Assembly (NCBI RefSeq): GCF_000313135.1
Contig: NW_004457380.1
Span: forward strand, 100,755 to 116,986
Source of the DNA: Acanthamoeba castellanii str. Neff
Lineage: Eukaryota > Discosea > Longamoebia > Acanthamoebidae
Length of the DNA stretch: 16,232 bases
Direction: 5' to 3'
Made by a program: the position numbers and the translations under genes. Within the stretch, counting starts at the first letter, position 1; each line of letters opens with the position of its first letter. The notes under the pieces were generated by a model. The model worked only from the letters and a program-made list of their open reading frames with translations. It did not search any database and was not told the origin of the DNA. Shown here one piece after another: positions 1 through 8,975 of this stretch.

Positions 1-372
1 CTGCATTGGGTAACTCACTCCGAGGGCCAAAAGATGAAAGGGGGTGATCGCGAACTCGATACAGTGGGTTGGGTGTGTGCGGCCAAAGTTAGTTACCCGA
101 AGAGTTTGGCGGCGTGATGATTGTTGCGGCGACAGGTTGTTTGTGTGGTAGTTCTATTTCTATTTGAGCCTAATTTTAATTTGTAGGTCATACATGTTGT
201 TGGTTGTCCACCTCGTCCGCCTATGCATACAAGTGTAGAGAGAAAGAGAAAGAAGAAGAGAGTTCGTCGTTGAGGTCGGTCGGTGCGCGTGGGCGCTCTG
301 CCGTCGGTGCCCGACTCGAGTAGTGTCTCAGTTGAAGATGAAAAGGGAAGAAGATGATGAAAGTCGGCGGGT
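1..372. other. Non-coding region downstream of the kinase gene
   Basis: No supported reading frame. It probably holds the kinase 3' UTR (about 372 down to 170) and then intergenic DNA. On the minus strand, a GTAACT at 96-91 and an AG at the extreme left edge could mark a 5' UTR intron of a further minus-strand gene, but no coding sequence supports this. Confidence 0.4.
175..180 (-). terminator. Possible ATTAAA poly(A) signal for the kinase gene
   Basis: ATTAAA on the minus strand about 195 nt beyond the kinase stop codon. This is a short motif in a locally AT-richer patch and is weak evidence by itself. Confidence 0.25.
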
Positions 373-1960
373 CTAGTTGACGCGGGTACGGTGGCGGTTG
401 TTGGTGGCCAGCACGTTGGTCGCCGAGCCCGTGCGCTTCCGGCGGTCCTTGATGTGGGCCAGCGTGGGGCCGTTGCGGAACCAGCGGTGCTCGAGGAGGT
501 CCGCCATCTTGGCGCGCTCCAGGGTGTTGGGGTTGAGGAGGCGCGAGAGGAGGTCGTAGAGGAGCGGGTCGGCCTCGCAGCTGCCGGTCAGGACAAAGTT
601 GGAGGTCTTGATGTTCATGACCACCTGCTTGGGGCTGTCGGCGGCGAAGGGCAGGTTCCCGGTGACCATCGCGTAGAGGCAGGTGCCCAGGCTCCAGATG
701 TCGACCTCGGGTCCGGTGTAGGGCAGGCCGCCGACGATCTCGGGCGAGCAGTAGTTGAGGCTGCCCACGCCCTCCTTGAGGTCCTTGAACGAGCACCACA
801 CGTCGGCGAAGCCCCAGTCGCCCAGCGTCGCGGTCTTCTTGTCCTCGCTCAGGAACACGTTCTCGGGCTTGATGTCGCGGTGGACGAAGCCCTGGGCGTG
901 GGCGTGGGCCACGGCGGAGACGAGCTGGCGGAAGAGGAACCAGCTCTCGTAGAGCGACAGGCGGCCCTTCTGCTGGATGTGCTGGAACAGGTCGCCGCCG
1001 GCGCCCAGCTCGAGCACCAGGCAGATGGCCTTGTCGTTCTCCACCACGTCGAGCAGCTTGGTGATGTGGCGGTGGTCCCTCAGGTGCGACATCACCGTGT
1101 ACTCCTTGCGCGTGCGCTGGATCTTCTTGGCGTAGGCCACCGACGCGTTGGCGTCCTTGCCCGCGCTGCCGCGGCGGTTGGACCCCTGCGCCGCGCGCGT
1201 CTCTTCGGTGCGGCTCTTGGTCACCACCTTGATCGCCACCCGCTTGTTGGTCTTCCTGTGGCGGCCCTCGTAGACGCTGCCCCCGCCGCCACGGCCCAGC
1301 AGGCTCGACAGGTAGTAGTCGCCCACCTTGTATGAGAGCCCACCCGACGTACGGTCGATTTCTATAGTTGTAGTATTGGTTGTGGTGGTGGTGGTTGGTT
1401 AGTGAGAGCTCATCATCATATAAGTCATCTCTACACGCACAGAGCACACGGCTGGGTGGATACCAAGAGAGGTAATAGAATTTAGAGGTAAATTTGTTGT
1501 GGTTGGTGAAGCGACACAACGAATAAAATAATAATGGGAAATGCGGGACCAATAGAAAAAAGGTCCGATAAATCTTTAGAGAACGCCCGGACTTTTCACA
1601 AAGCCTCGAAAAGGAGACTCCGAGGTGAAGCCGAGCGGCCATTGGCCCGTTTTTATACGCGGCGGTTGACTCCGAATTGATCAAGCTGGGAGCCAAGTCC
1701 CAGTGGATCCAGGCGTCGCGGGGGTGGGCGTGAAGAGAAGAGTGGGGTAGCTCAGAAAGATGAAAGGAGTGGGTACCGAAACCGGGAGCGCAGACCATCT
1801 TGTTGTAGTAGATGGAGTGGTAGTGGTCGCGGCGGTCGAGGTAGGTCATGTCGCAGGAGACAGCGCGGCGCAGGATACCGTACTTGGCCTGCTGCATCTC
1901 CTCCTTGTTCAGGTGCTTGCTCGCCGTGGTGTTGTCCCTCCTCTCGATACGATACGACAT
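373..1960 (-). CDS. Ser/Thr protein kinase, CAMK/SNF1-like, two exons
   Basis: Exon 2 (1361-373) encodes a full kinase domain. Exon 1 (1960-1777) is inferred. With both exons the protein is 390 aa. Seen: glycine loop GRGGGGSV (about residues 84-91), VAIK lysine (about 106), HRDIKPEN (about 222-229), DWG in place of DFG (243-245), GSLNYCSPE activation-segment end and a DIWSLG helix. About 25 extra residues lie between the VAIK lysine and the helix C glutamate. The GSxxY-PE pattern and general look are those of CAMK/SNF1-like kinases, which phosphorylate Ser/Thr using ATP. The kinase frame is open up to an acceptor ending CTATAG at 1362 and has no ATG before the catalytic lysine, so an upstream exon is needed. 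Exon 1 ends in phase 1 at a GTACCC donor, which fits exon 2. The intron would be 415 bp. The kinase domain is certain; exon 1 and the start are less so, and an ATG at 2002 is an alternative. Confidence 0.8.
1651..1657 (-). promoter_or_regulatory. Second TATA-like element inside kinase intron 1
   Basis: Reads TATAAAA on the minus strand within the predicted 415-bp intron, followed by a CCAAT-like GGCCAATGG. It could drive a shorter transcript, or it could mean that the exon at 1960-1777 belongs to a separate small gene. No in-frame ATG is visible between it and the kinase glycine loop without further splicing. Confidence 0.3.
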
Positions 1961-2078
1961 TTCTTTTTGCGAGACAAAAGAATGAAGGAGGAGAACGAAC
2001 ACGAAGCTGGTCGTGTGGCTTGAGTTGTTTGGGGTTCGAATGATGAAGAGAAAAGTGAGCGAAGAACGAAAGGCGGCC

Positions 2079-2085
2079 TTTTATA
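2079..2085 (-). promoter_or_regulatory. TATA box of the kinase gene
   Basis: Reads TATAAAA on the minus strand, about 120 bp upstream of the proposed start codon at 1960. This leaves room for a 5' UTR of roughly 90 nt. It is inferred from sequence and spacing only. Confidence 0.5.
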
Positions 2086-2431
2086 CTTTTTCGTTCTCTT
2101 GGTAGTTTCTCGCCCGGTCGTTGCGGCGCTCAATGACGTCGAGCAACTACACCTCCCGGTTCACCGTAGTCATGGTCGTGGCCTCGACCGAAGGCCGTCA
2201 AGGGTACCGTCAGCCTGACACCGAGCTCTCGCGAGCACGCGCCGATAGCACGTGCGGCGCGGATATTGCGCTACCAAGCATTCGCCTGCGAACTTTCGAT
2301 CTTGATTGGATCACAGTCGGATAAATCCCACCATCTAACATCCAATCCCACATAAATCCGACCACTTAGATCGAACAAATATCATCATTCCTCACATTCC
2401 ATGCAAACATGAAAAAAACTCAAGAACTTCA

Positions 2432-2455
2432 GTTCATCATTCACACCTGATGAAC
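2432..2455. repeat. Hairpin, 8-bp stem
   Basis: GTTCATCA (2432-2439) pairs perfectly with TGATGAAC (2448-2455) across an 8-nt loop. A second, smaller stem, GTTTCG/CGAAAC with a 6-nt loop, follows at 2475-2492. No function is assigned. Confidence 0.5.
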
Positions 2456-3004
2456 AGGTCGCTTAGGTGGCGCAGTTTCGGGTGAGCGAAACTCCTTCCG
2501 TCCTAGGTGTTCCATTTCCAAGACGACTTGCAACCATGGCGCGTGTACTTGAGACCAACTAGAACGCCCGCGGTGAGGTAGATGAGCCCCGTGCTTGCCG
2601 CGCGCAAAAAACGCACCACTTTACCCGGCTGGCCACGGTCAACGCTGAGAGGGGCCGTGACTTTAGCTGCCAACTATCGCAAGGTGCCAAGACGTTCTTG
2701 CCAAACCGTTGCCGGCCTGGCCACCAACTTCCAGAGTTGTGAACTGTTCACCGCAAGAGTTATCTTGACCTCAGAAACATGTTGACGGCAACATCTCTCG
2801 AAGAGGCGACGCTTTCACAAATACACATGTTGCTAGCCACACCGTGGAGGCACCGCTTGAGGCGAAGATCACTCAAATCACCCCGGCCAGTAGGTGCCGA
2901 AATGTGTTGGGTCAGCTCCGGAATTTGTTGCTGACGTGCCCTCGCCCAATCACATTCCGTTTTGTGTAGCCGCGGCGAGAACTCTTTCTGTCTGCTTCCC
3001 CCGG

Positions 3005-3024
3005 CGAAGTGGTGCACCACTTCG
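3005..3024. repeat. 20-bp perfect palindrome with a distant third arm
   Basis: CGAAGTGGTG followed directly by its reverse complement CACCACTTCG. The left arm extended to 3001-3013 (CCGGCGAAGTGGT) also pairs perfectly, over 13 bp, with ACCACTTCGCCGG at 3090-3102. The same site can therefore form either a compact palindrome or a longer-range stem. Confidence 0.7.
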
Positions 3025-3528
3025 AACCACTTCCTCAAGCTTCTGTGTCGGTTACCTGGGGTGTCGCGAATGAATTGGCTCAGCTTCCCACCACTTCGCC
3101 GGTGCTGGCACTGCCCGCCAATGGTAGGAAGAGCAACTCGAGTGAGCTCGCACCAGCCGACAGCTCATAAAGTGGCCCCACTTCTGTGACTGTCAGCATT
3201 GACGCATTGTCCTGCTACTTTGTTGTGTGGTCGAAGCGGTGGAGGAGGCCTACACTTTGGGGCATGATTTGTGACACGCGGAGTGCTTCGTCATGGTCCG
3301 TGAGCTTGTCGTGATGGCCTTTAGGTACGCTTTGGCCACCGTTGATGGTCCCACATAACAGTGCACAGCTTTTTCTTCCCGATGGCGCTTCGACTAACCA
3401 CCCAAACTAGCCTGCTTCTCTTCCAAGCGCTGCATCACGATTGTTTAACAAACACATTCATTAGCGTATGCCTCCAAAAAGTACAACGATCGTTGAGCGT
3501 CCCGCCGCTCTAGGTCAATCTACCCCCA

Positions 3529-6486
3529 TCAGGTGCTGTGTTCAAGGTCGCCGGTCGGGCGCCTTGGTGGCGGAAGCGTGGCATCGCCGGAGGGTCGTGG
3601 GTTTGGCGGCCCCGCTCTCCGCTGCTTCTGCAACGTGTACCACGACGGTCGCCTGCGCCAAAGAAAGAAAAAGAGAGAGGCACGTTACAATCAATCTGAC
3701 TTTGTAGCGCGTTCACACGCAAAGGTAGCCGCGTGAGCAAGTGAGTACCCGGCCAGGGGAGCGACAGCGGTGGCGTTGGAGGTGGAGGTAGGTGATGGAG
3801 GGTTGGAGTTGCTCCGGCCCTTCTCGCTCTCCTTCCTTGCCGACAGCGGCCGGCGGCGCAGCACTATGCGCTCGCCGCGCTGCATGGGCCGGCCAATGTT
3901 CGAATCTGCGAGTGATCGCACCACATCTCTGTTAGCCAACGCTACACCATCAAACTTGGCTGCTGTCGAAACGGTGCATACCATCTCCGACGATGAGCTG
4001 TCCTCTCTGGGCGGCGTCGCCTCTGTGGATGACGATGGAATGCTCCCTGATGTGGGAGCGCATGTTCTTCGTGGGGCACTGTGCAAACTGTGTGGAAGCG
4101 GGGTTAGGGTGGGTTGATGCTACGCGTGATGCTGATGTGCATACCAGGTGCCCGAGCAATGCCGGTTTGCAGGTGTGGGGCTTGCCGCTCGGCGGTTCCG
4201 CCTTCCACATGCAACACAGGCGACATCTGCGTGTAAAGACGCCCGTGAGCACTTCATGTTCTTCAAAAACAATCACGTGGTGGTGGTGGTGGCTGTACCG
4301 TGGAGCGGTGATGCCGTCAGGCAGCACAACGCAGCCGTAGTTCTCACCCTCGGGTCCCTCCTCCACCGCGGTGTTGTTGCTGGGCTCATCTGCGCCGGCG
4401 CTGGGCTTCTCTCCAGCCTCTACCACCTGGTCTTGGTTGGACCCCGTCGCGGCGGCGCTGGGTTCTGCGGCGGCAGCGGGAGACGCCTCCGCCGTGGTGG
4501 TGGTAGCCACCATCTCTCCCTCGCCGACGGCAACCACAGTCTCAGCCGCAGCCTCGGCAGCAGGGTCGGCCTGCTGACCCTCGGGCTCCTGGCCACCTGT
4601 GACCAACTCGCTGCCGGTCGCTGGTGGTTCGCTGGTCCTCAGCGCCATCCGTTCCTTCAACCTGGTGACGCGAGTGGGTTAGAATGCGGTGTTGATGGGG
4701 GCAGTGGTGGGTGTGCGGCACTCACCGGTTGCGACCAAAGGAAAAGATCCTGACTGGAGGGGCGACCTCCGCCGGCTGAGCCATCACCGGCCTCTGAGGC
4801 TTGCCACGGTTCCGTCGCGCGTTCTGATGATGTGAAAAAGAAGGTGAGCGACCGTGGGAGAAAAAAACTAATCTTTGGTGGCAAGCGCACGTTTTGGTCG
4901 TCGTCATCAGAGTCGTCGGTGACCTCGTCGTCTGTGTCCTCGTTGCCGTAGTCCATCATCTTGCCACGGCCACCCGCCACGCCCTCGTCAGAATCGTCGC
5001 CATCGTCGGTCTCTTCGTCGTCATCGTCATCTTCATCGTCTTCCTCCTCATCCTCATCATCCTCATCTTCTTCCTCGTCATCACTGCCATCCTCCTCCAT
5101 CTGACTCTCGTCGCTTGACGTGTTGCTGTTGTTGCCCTCTTCTGCCTCTTCTTCTTCTTCTTGCATCTCCTCCTCTTCCTTCTCCTCTTCCACTACCACA
5201 GGCTGCGGCTCTATCAGGTTGCCGTCATCATCGTAATCGAGTTCTATCGGATTCCCGTGCTCATCTCTTTCGATCAAGTCGTCACTATCGTAGTAGAGAT
5301 CCTCATCCTCCTCGTCGTCCTCGTCATAGTCTTCGTCGTCTTCTTCCTCCTCCTCCTCCTCTTCTTCTTCTTCTTTTTCTCCGCCTTCGCTCTTTCCCTC
5401 CTTCTCGGCTCTTCGCTTTCGCTCTTGCTCTTCTTTCTCTTTGCGCTCTCGCCGCTCCTTCTCCTTCCTCCGCTCTCGTTCTTTCTCCTTCTCTCTTTCT
5501 CGATCCCGGTCCCTCTCCCGATCTCTGTCGCGGTCTCGGCTGTCCCTCGGAGCTGCTAGGCCTCGTGCGCGTTCGTCGCGGCCGCTCGACGTCGCCACGC
5601 TCGACCCCGACGTCGATGACGTGGCGCCGCCCCTGCCAGAGACCGCCCGGTCGCCGCCGCCACTCCGCAGATCGCGCACCGCGGCCGACGGGCCGCTGCT
5701 CACCCCGCCGCTGTGCTCGCGCATCTCTTTGAGCGGCCGGTAGCGGATGGTGAGCTCCGAGTTGGACCGGCCGCTATCCTTGAACTCGCGGCGTCGCTGC
5801 CGCACGGCCTCCCGCTCGCTATCGCGTCGCACGCTGTCGTCCCGTGTCGATGTCACCTCTCGCCTCTGCGAGTCCGATCGCTCCCTTGATGACGACGACG
5901 ACGAGCCTTCCTTGCGCCGGTCATTGGACGACGATGACGAAGACGACGGCTTGTCACCGCGTGCGCTGTGGACTTTGCTCGAGGTTGTCAGCCGTTCGGT
6001 GGCCGCGCGGCGGCGAGCCTGCGGCGAAGTTTCGCCCTCCCGCTGGCCTCCACGAGCGCTGTCCTTCGACGTTCCACTACTGGCGGCGCCAATGCCTATA
6101 ACATTGTGTTTCGGCCCCGATTAAGATGAATTGAGGGCAAATTCGATGAAGGCGGAGAGATTGGAGGGGGGGGGTGGAGAAAGATGAAGATTGATGGCCT
6201 GGGAGGTCGAATAAAAGTTACCTCGCGAAGAGTTTTGTTTTCGGCGAGCGTCCGAGTCTGCGTCGTCGGCCTCATCTTCACCCTTGTTGTTCCGCTTGGA
6301 GCGTGGGGGGACGCCAAGATTCATTCGCCTGGCGGAGAGTTCTGTGGGGGTGCGCCGGGCCACTGCGGCCTTACGGGATGGCGCCCCCGCTATGGAAGAA
6401 GAAGAGGAGGAAGAAGAGGAAGAGGAAGAGGAAGTTGAAGGAGAAGCCTTCGCTCTGTTGTTCGAGTCATTATGGTGCCGGCTCAT
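3529..6486 (-). CDS. Highly charged RD/RE- and acidic-repeat protein with a Cys/His-rich patch
   Basis: Unrecognised 823-aa protein from seven phase-matched exons: 6486-6222, 6095-4891, 4823-4726, 4661-4145, 4087-3982, 3905-3749, 3652-3529. In order: a Ser run and basic N-terminus; Arg/Ser-rich region; alternating Arg/Asp-Arg/Glu block (about 272-322); acidic tracts (about 329-354 and 390-490) flanking DEHGNPIEL and DDDGNLIEP, a short internal repeat (about 361-387); Ala/Thr/Glu-rich linker; His5; then a Cys/His-rich patch (CRLCC, PHTC, LLGHL, QCP, MRSHIREH, to about 713) that could bind zinc; and a basic, Pro-rich C-terminus. Alternating-charge blocks with acidic runs are typical of nuclear RNA-processing and chromatin proteins, so a nuclear role is inferred. 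The last three exon joins rest mainly on phase and are less certain than the first four. Introns are 57-126 bp. The start is the first ATG of an open exon with a good phase match to exon 2. Confidence 0.75.
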
Positions 6487-6530
6487 CGCTCATCTGTTGG
6501 GCCAGTGATGAGTGTGTGGCTCGATAAATA

Positions 6531-6552
6531 TCAACTATTCTTTGATAGTTGA
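6531..6552. repeat. Hairpin upstream of the charged-protein gene
   Basis: TCAACTAT (6531-6538) and ATAGTTGA (6545-6552) form a perfect 8-bp stem with a 6-nt loop, 45-66 nt upstream of the start codon at 6486. It could be a protein-binding site or 5' UTR structure. No TATA box as clear as those of the neighbouring genes is seen here, only a TATTTATC-like stretch. Confidence 0.45.
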
Positions 6553-6821
6553 GCCCATGTTGATTCCAGCGACGTTCGGTAGAGATGGGTACCTATATTC
6601 TTGATTCAAGCTACCAGCCCAAAGCGACTCTGGGGTATGTCACACAACCACAACAACCAAGATACTCGACGAAGGTAGTTTTGGGAGCAACGAGGAATAA
6701 TAGAGCACCCCTTATTTCATTTGCCGTCGACCGACCACACCAGACCACAGCACGACCATAAGCCCCAACTCTGCGAATCGATTTCCGGTTTTTGCCCGGC
6801 TCTGTCGCATCATTTCCTTTT

Positions 6822-6827
6822 TTTAAT
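6822..6827 (-). terminator. Possible ATTAAA poly(A) signal for the TPR gene
   Basis: ATTAAA on the minus strand followed by an A-rich stretch, about 330 nt beyond the TPR stop codon. Motif-only evidence. Confidence 0.3.
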
Positions 6828-7155
6828 CACCAAAAGAGTGGCTAAAAGGGAGAGAGAACCTGTGGCCTACAGGTTTACGCGACCACTGGTCGTGTATCCG
6901 GCAATGGCGGCCATCACGTCCTGTTGAGAGAAGAGAGAGAGCAGAGGCAAGGCAGAGTAAGCGTAAGCAGTGTGTTGTGTGTTGTGAGGTTTGGTGGTTG
7001 ATGAGAGAAGGGTGATCCTGCCTGCTCCTGTGCCTGTGGCACGCCGCTGTCCTCCGAATGGCTCGTGCCCAGCAAACCACCGCGTTCTACTCGAAGGTGT
7101 ACGAGTTAGAGCAGAATGTGTGTGCGGGTGTGTGTGTTATGCGCGTGTTGTGTAG

Positions 7156-8796
7156 CTACACACCCGGAGACTGAAGGAAGCTAGAGGCGTCCTGGCCCTG
7201 CTCGCGCTTAATGAACTGGCGTATCGCAGCATCCTTGATCACCTTCAACTCCTCCGTCCGGTTGCGTACCACCCCCACCCACGGATGCTCCGCGTGTTCG
7301 TCGCCAGTCCTGTTTGTGTGTGTCCGCCGAACTTGTTAAGCAGGCCCAACGAAACAGACGCTGCTTGAACTACGTACTTGGCAGCAGGGACAAGGGCGAA
7401 GATACTCCGGACTCGCTTCAAGCAACTGATGGCTATACGGTGTGCATGTCGTGTGTCGTGTGTGTCGTGTGTGTCGTGTCAATGTGCGGCGTCAAAAGTT
7501 TTCGCGGTTGGTGAGTGCGTGTACCGGTGTTAAACTTGGCCATCTCCTGAGCTACTCCGCTCATCTCGTACTCCAACATGCCCACTGTGATGTGGCCGTT
7601 GCCGAGCACCTCGCGCTTGCGCTCCAGGGCTTGCGCCATGAGCCGCGCAGCGTCTTCCAAGTTCCTGGGTGGAGGTGGTGAAGCCTTCGGGTAAGTGTCC
7701 CTTCTGTTTGTGAACGGCGGGTGGTGGCGGCGTGAAGGAGGTGACCCACTTTTGCCTGAGGCACAGATCGGCCAGCACGCCCCAAGCCGTGGCCGTGGGG
7801 ACACTGTAGGGTCCTGCGTGCCGCGTGAGTTTTGTGGACAGCACACGCACAGTGTATGGCGCCGTACCCCGCTCTCGCTTCTGGATCGACAGCACGCGTT
7901 TGATCATGCTCTCGGCCTCTGGATAGAGCTCATTTTCTGATGGAGAGCGTGTGGTCATGTGAGCTCCCGCGACCACTAAGCGTGTTGAACGAGTCGGACT
8001 CGAGGTAGGTACCCATGTAAACGTGGGCCATGTAGTAAAGATGCCGGCACAGCGCCGGATGCTCGACGCCTGGCGACCACATAACCAAAATAAGTAAAAT
8101 GTAAAATGTAAAAGAAAATAACTAAAAAGAAAATTGAAACAAATGTGTGCCAGAATTGCGGTACCGAGCGTGGTTGAGAGTTTGTCGATGACTTTGCGGT
8201 AGGCGAGCTCGTTGGTGAGGTCCTGCGTCTTCTTCATGTATTCCCGGTTCAGGGCGTTCATCGCCTCCTGCACCTCCTTCTTGAGCGCCTGGACCTCGTG
8301 CTCGCCCTTGGCCCCGCTGTCCGCCGTACGCGACGGATTTACCTCGGGCGTCCACTCATCGTCCTGCGTGTGCGGTGCGTGGGTGTGCGGTGCGTGTTAA
8401 GTATATGTAGGCATAGAGCGGGCGTGCGAGAGCGTACGTTGTGGACGGCAGGTGTCTTGAGGCGAATGAAGCTGCCCTCTTTTTCGCCCATGCCCTCCGT
8501 CTCCTGCCGGCGGGCCTCCTTCTCCCGGTCCTCCCGCGCCAGCCGCCGCGCCTCGACAAAGTGCTTAACGCGCCAGTGCTTGCTGGCGTGGAGGTGCGAG
8601 TGGAAGAAGGGGTGGTCCCACCGCTCCACATCCCACGCCTTCTGGAACAGCTCCTCGTGCAGCGGCATGGCCTCCACGTGCTTGCCCATGTGCTCGAGCA
8701 GCACCGCCAGATCGCACTTGACCTCCATCGTCTTGGCCTCCGCATTCTCGTTCCGTTCTCTATCGCTCACAGCGTGAGTGTATGTTTCAACGTAGG

Positions 8797-8879
<83 letters not shown>

Positions 8880-8890
8880 GCGTCGTCTCG

Positions 8891-8975
<85 letters not shown>

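Larger units (their letters stand above)
2100..3528. other. Long intergenic region without a supported gene
   Basis: About 1.4 kb with lower GC content than the exons and only short, unremarkable open frames on both strands. None shows a family motif or a splice-compatible partner. It should contain the promoter of the kinase gene at its left end and the 3' UTR of the charged-protein gene at its right end. It also holds an AT-richer stretch (2325-2450), two small hairpins (2432-2455 and 2475-2492) and a perfect palindrome (3005-3024). A decayed transposon or gene is possible, but I cannot recognise one. Confidence 0.5.
6487..7155. other. Intergenic region between two minus-strand genes
   Basis: Holds the 3' UTR of the TPR gene (from 7155, possible ATTAAA at 6827-6822) and the promoter of the charged-protein gene. 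On the plus strand, an ATG at 7058 opens a 38-codon frame starting MARAQQTTAFYSKVYELEQN. It is antisense to the TPR gene's 3' end and could be a real short exon or chance. Confidence 0.45.

Noticed and set aside
1..96. Possible minus-strand intron (GTAACT at 96-91, AG at the window edge)
   Set aside because: No coding sequence on its 5' side, and the 3' exon lies outside the window.
221..2002. A 593-codon minus-strand open frame spanning the kinase locus
   Set aside because: Apart from its first 60 codons it is the +1 frame of the kinase exon, rich in Arg/Pro/Gly with no domain. It stays open because of high GC content.
2582..3038. Short frames on both strands in the gene-free region
   Set aside because: Random-looking composition, no recognised motif, no plausible splice partners.
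4894..5743. Plus-strand Leu/Ile/Val-rich and Ser/Arg-rich frames suggesting membrane proteins
   Set aside because: Antisense reading of the GAA/GAC codons of the acidic and RE tracts on the minus strand.
7695..7940. Plus-strand frame over TPR exons
   Set aside because: Antisense to several phase-matched TPR exons and has no motif.
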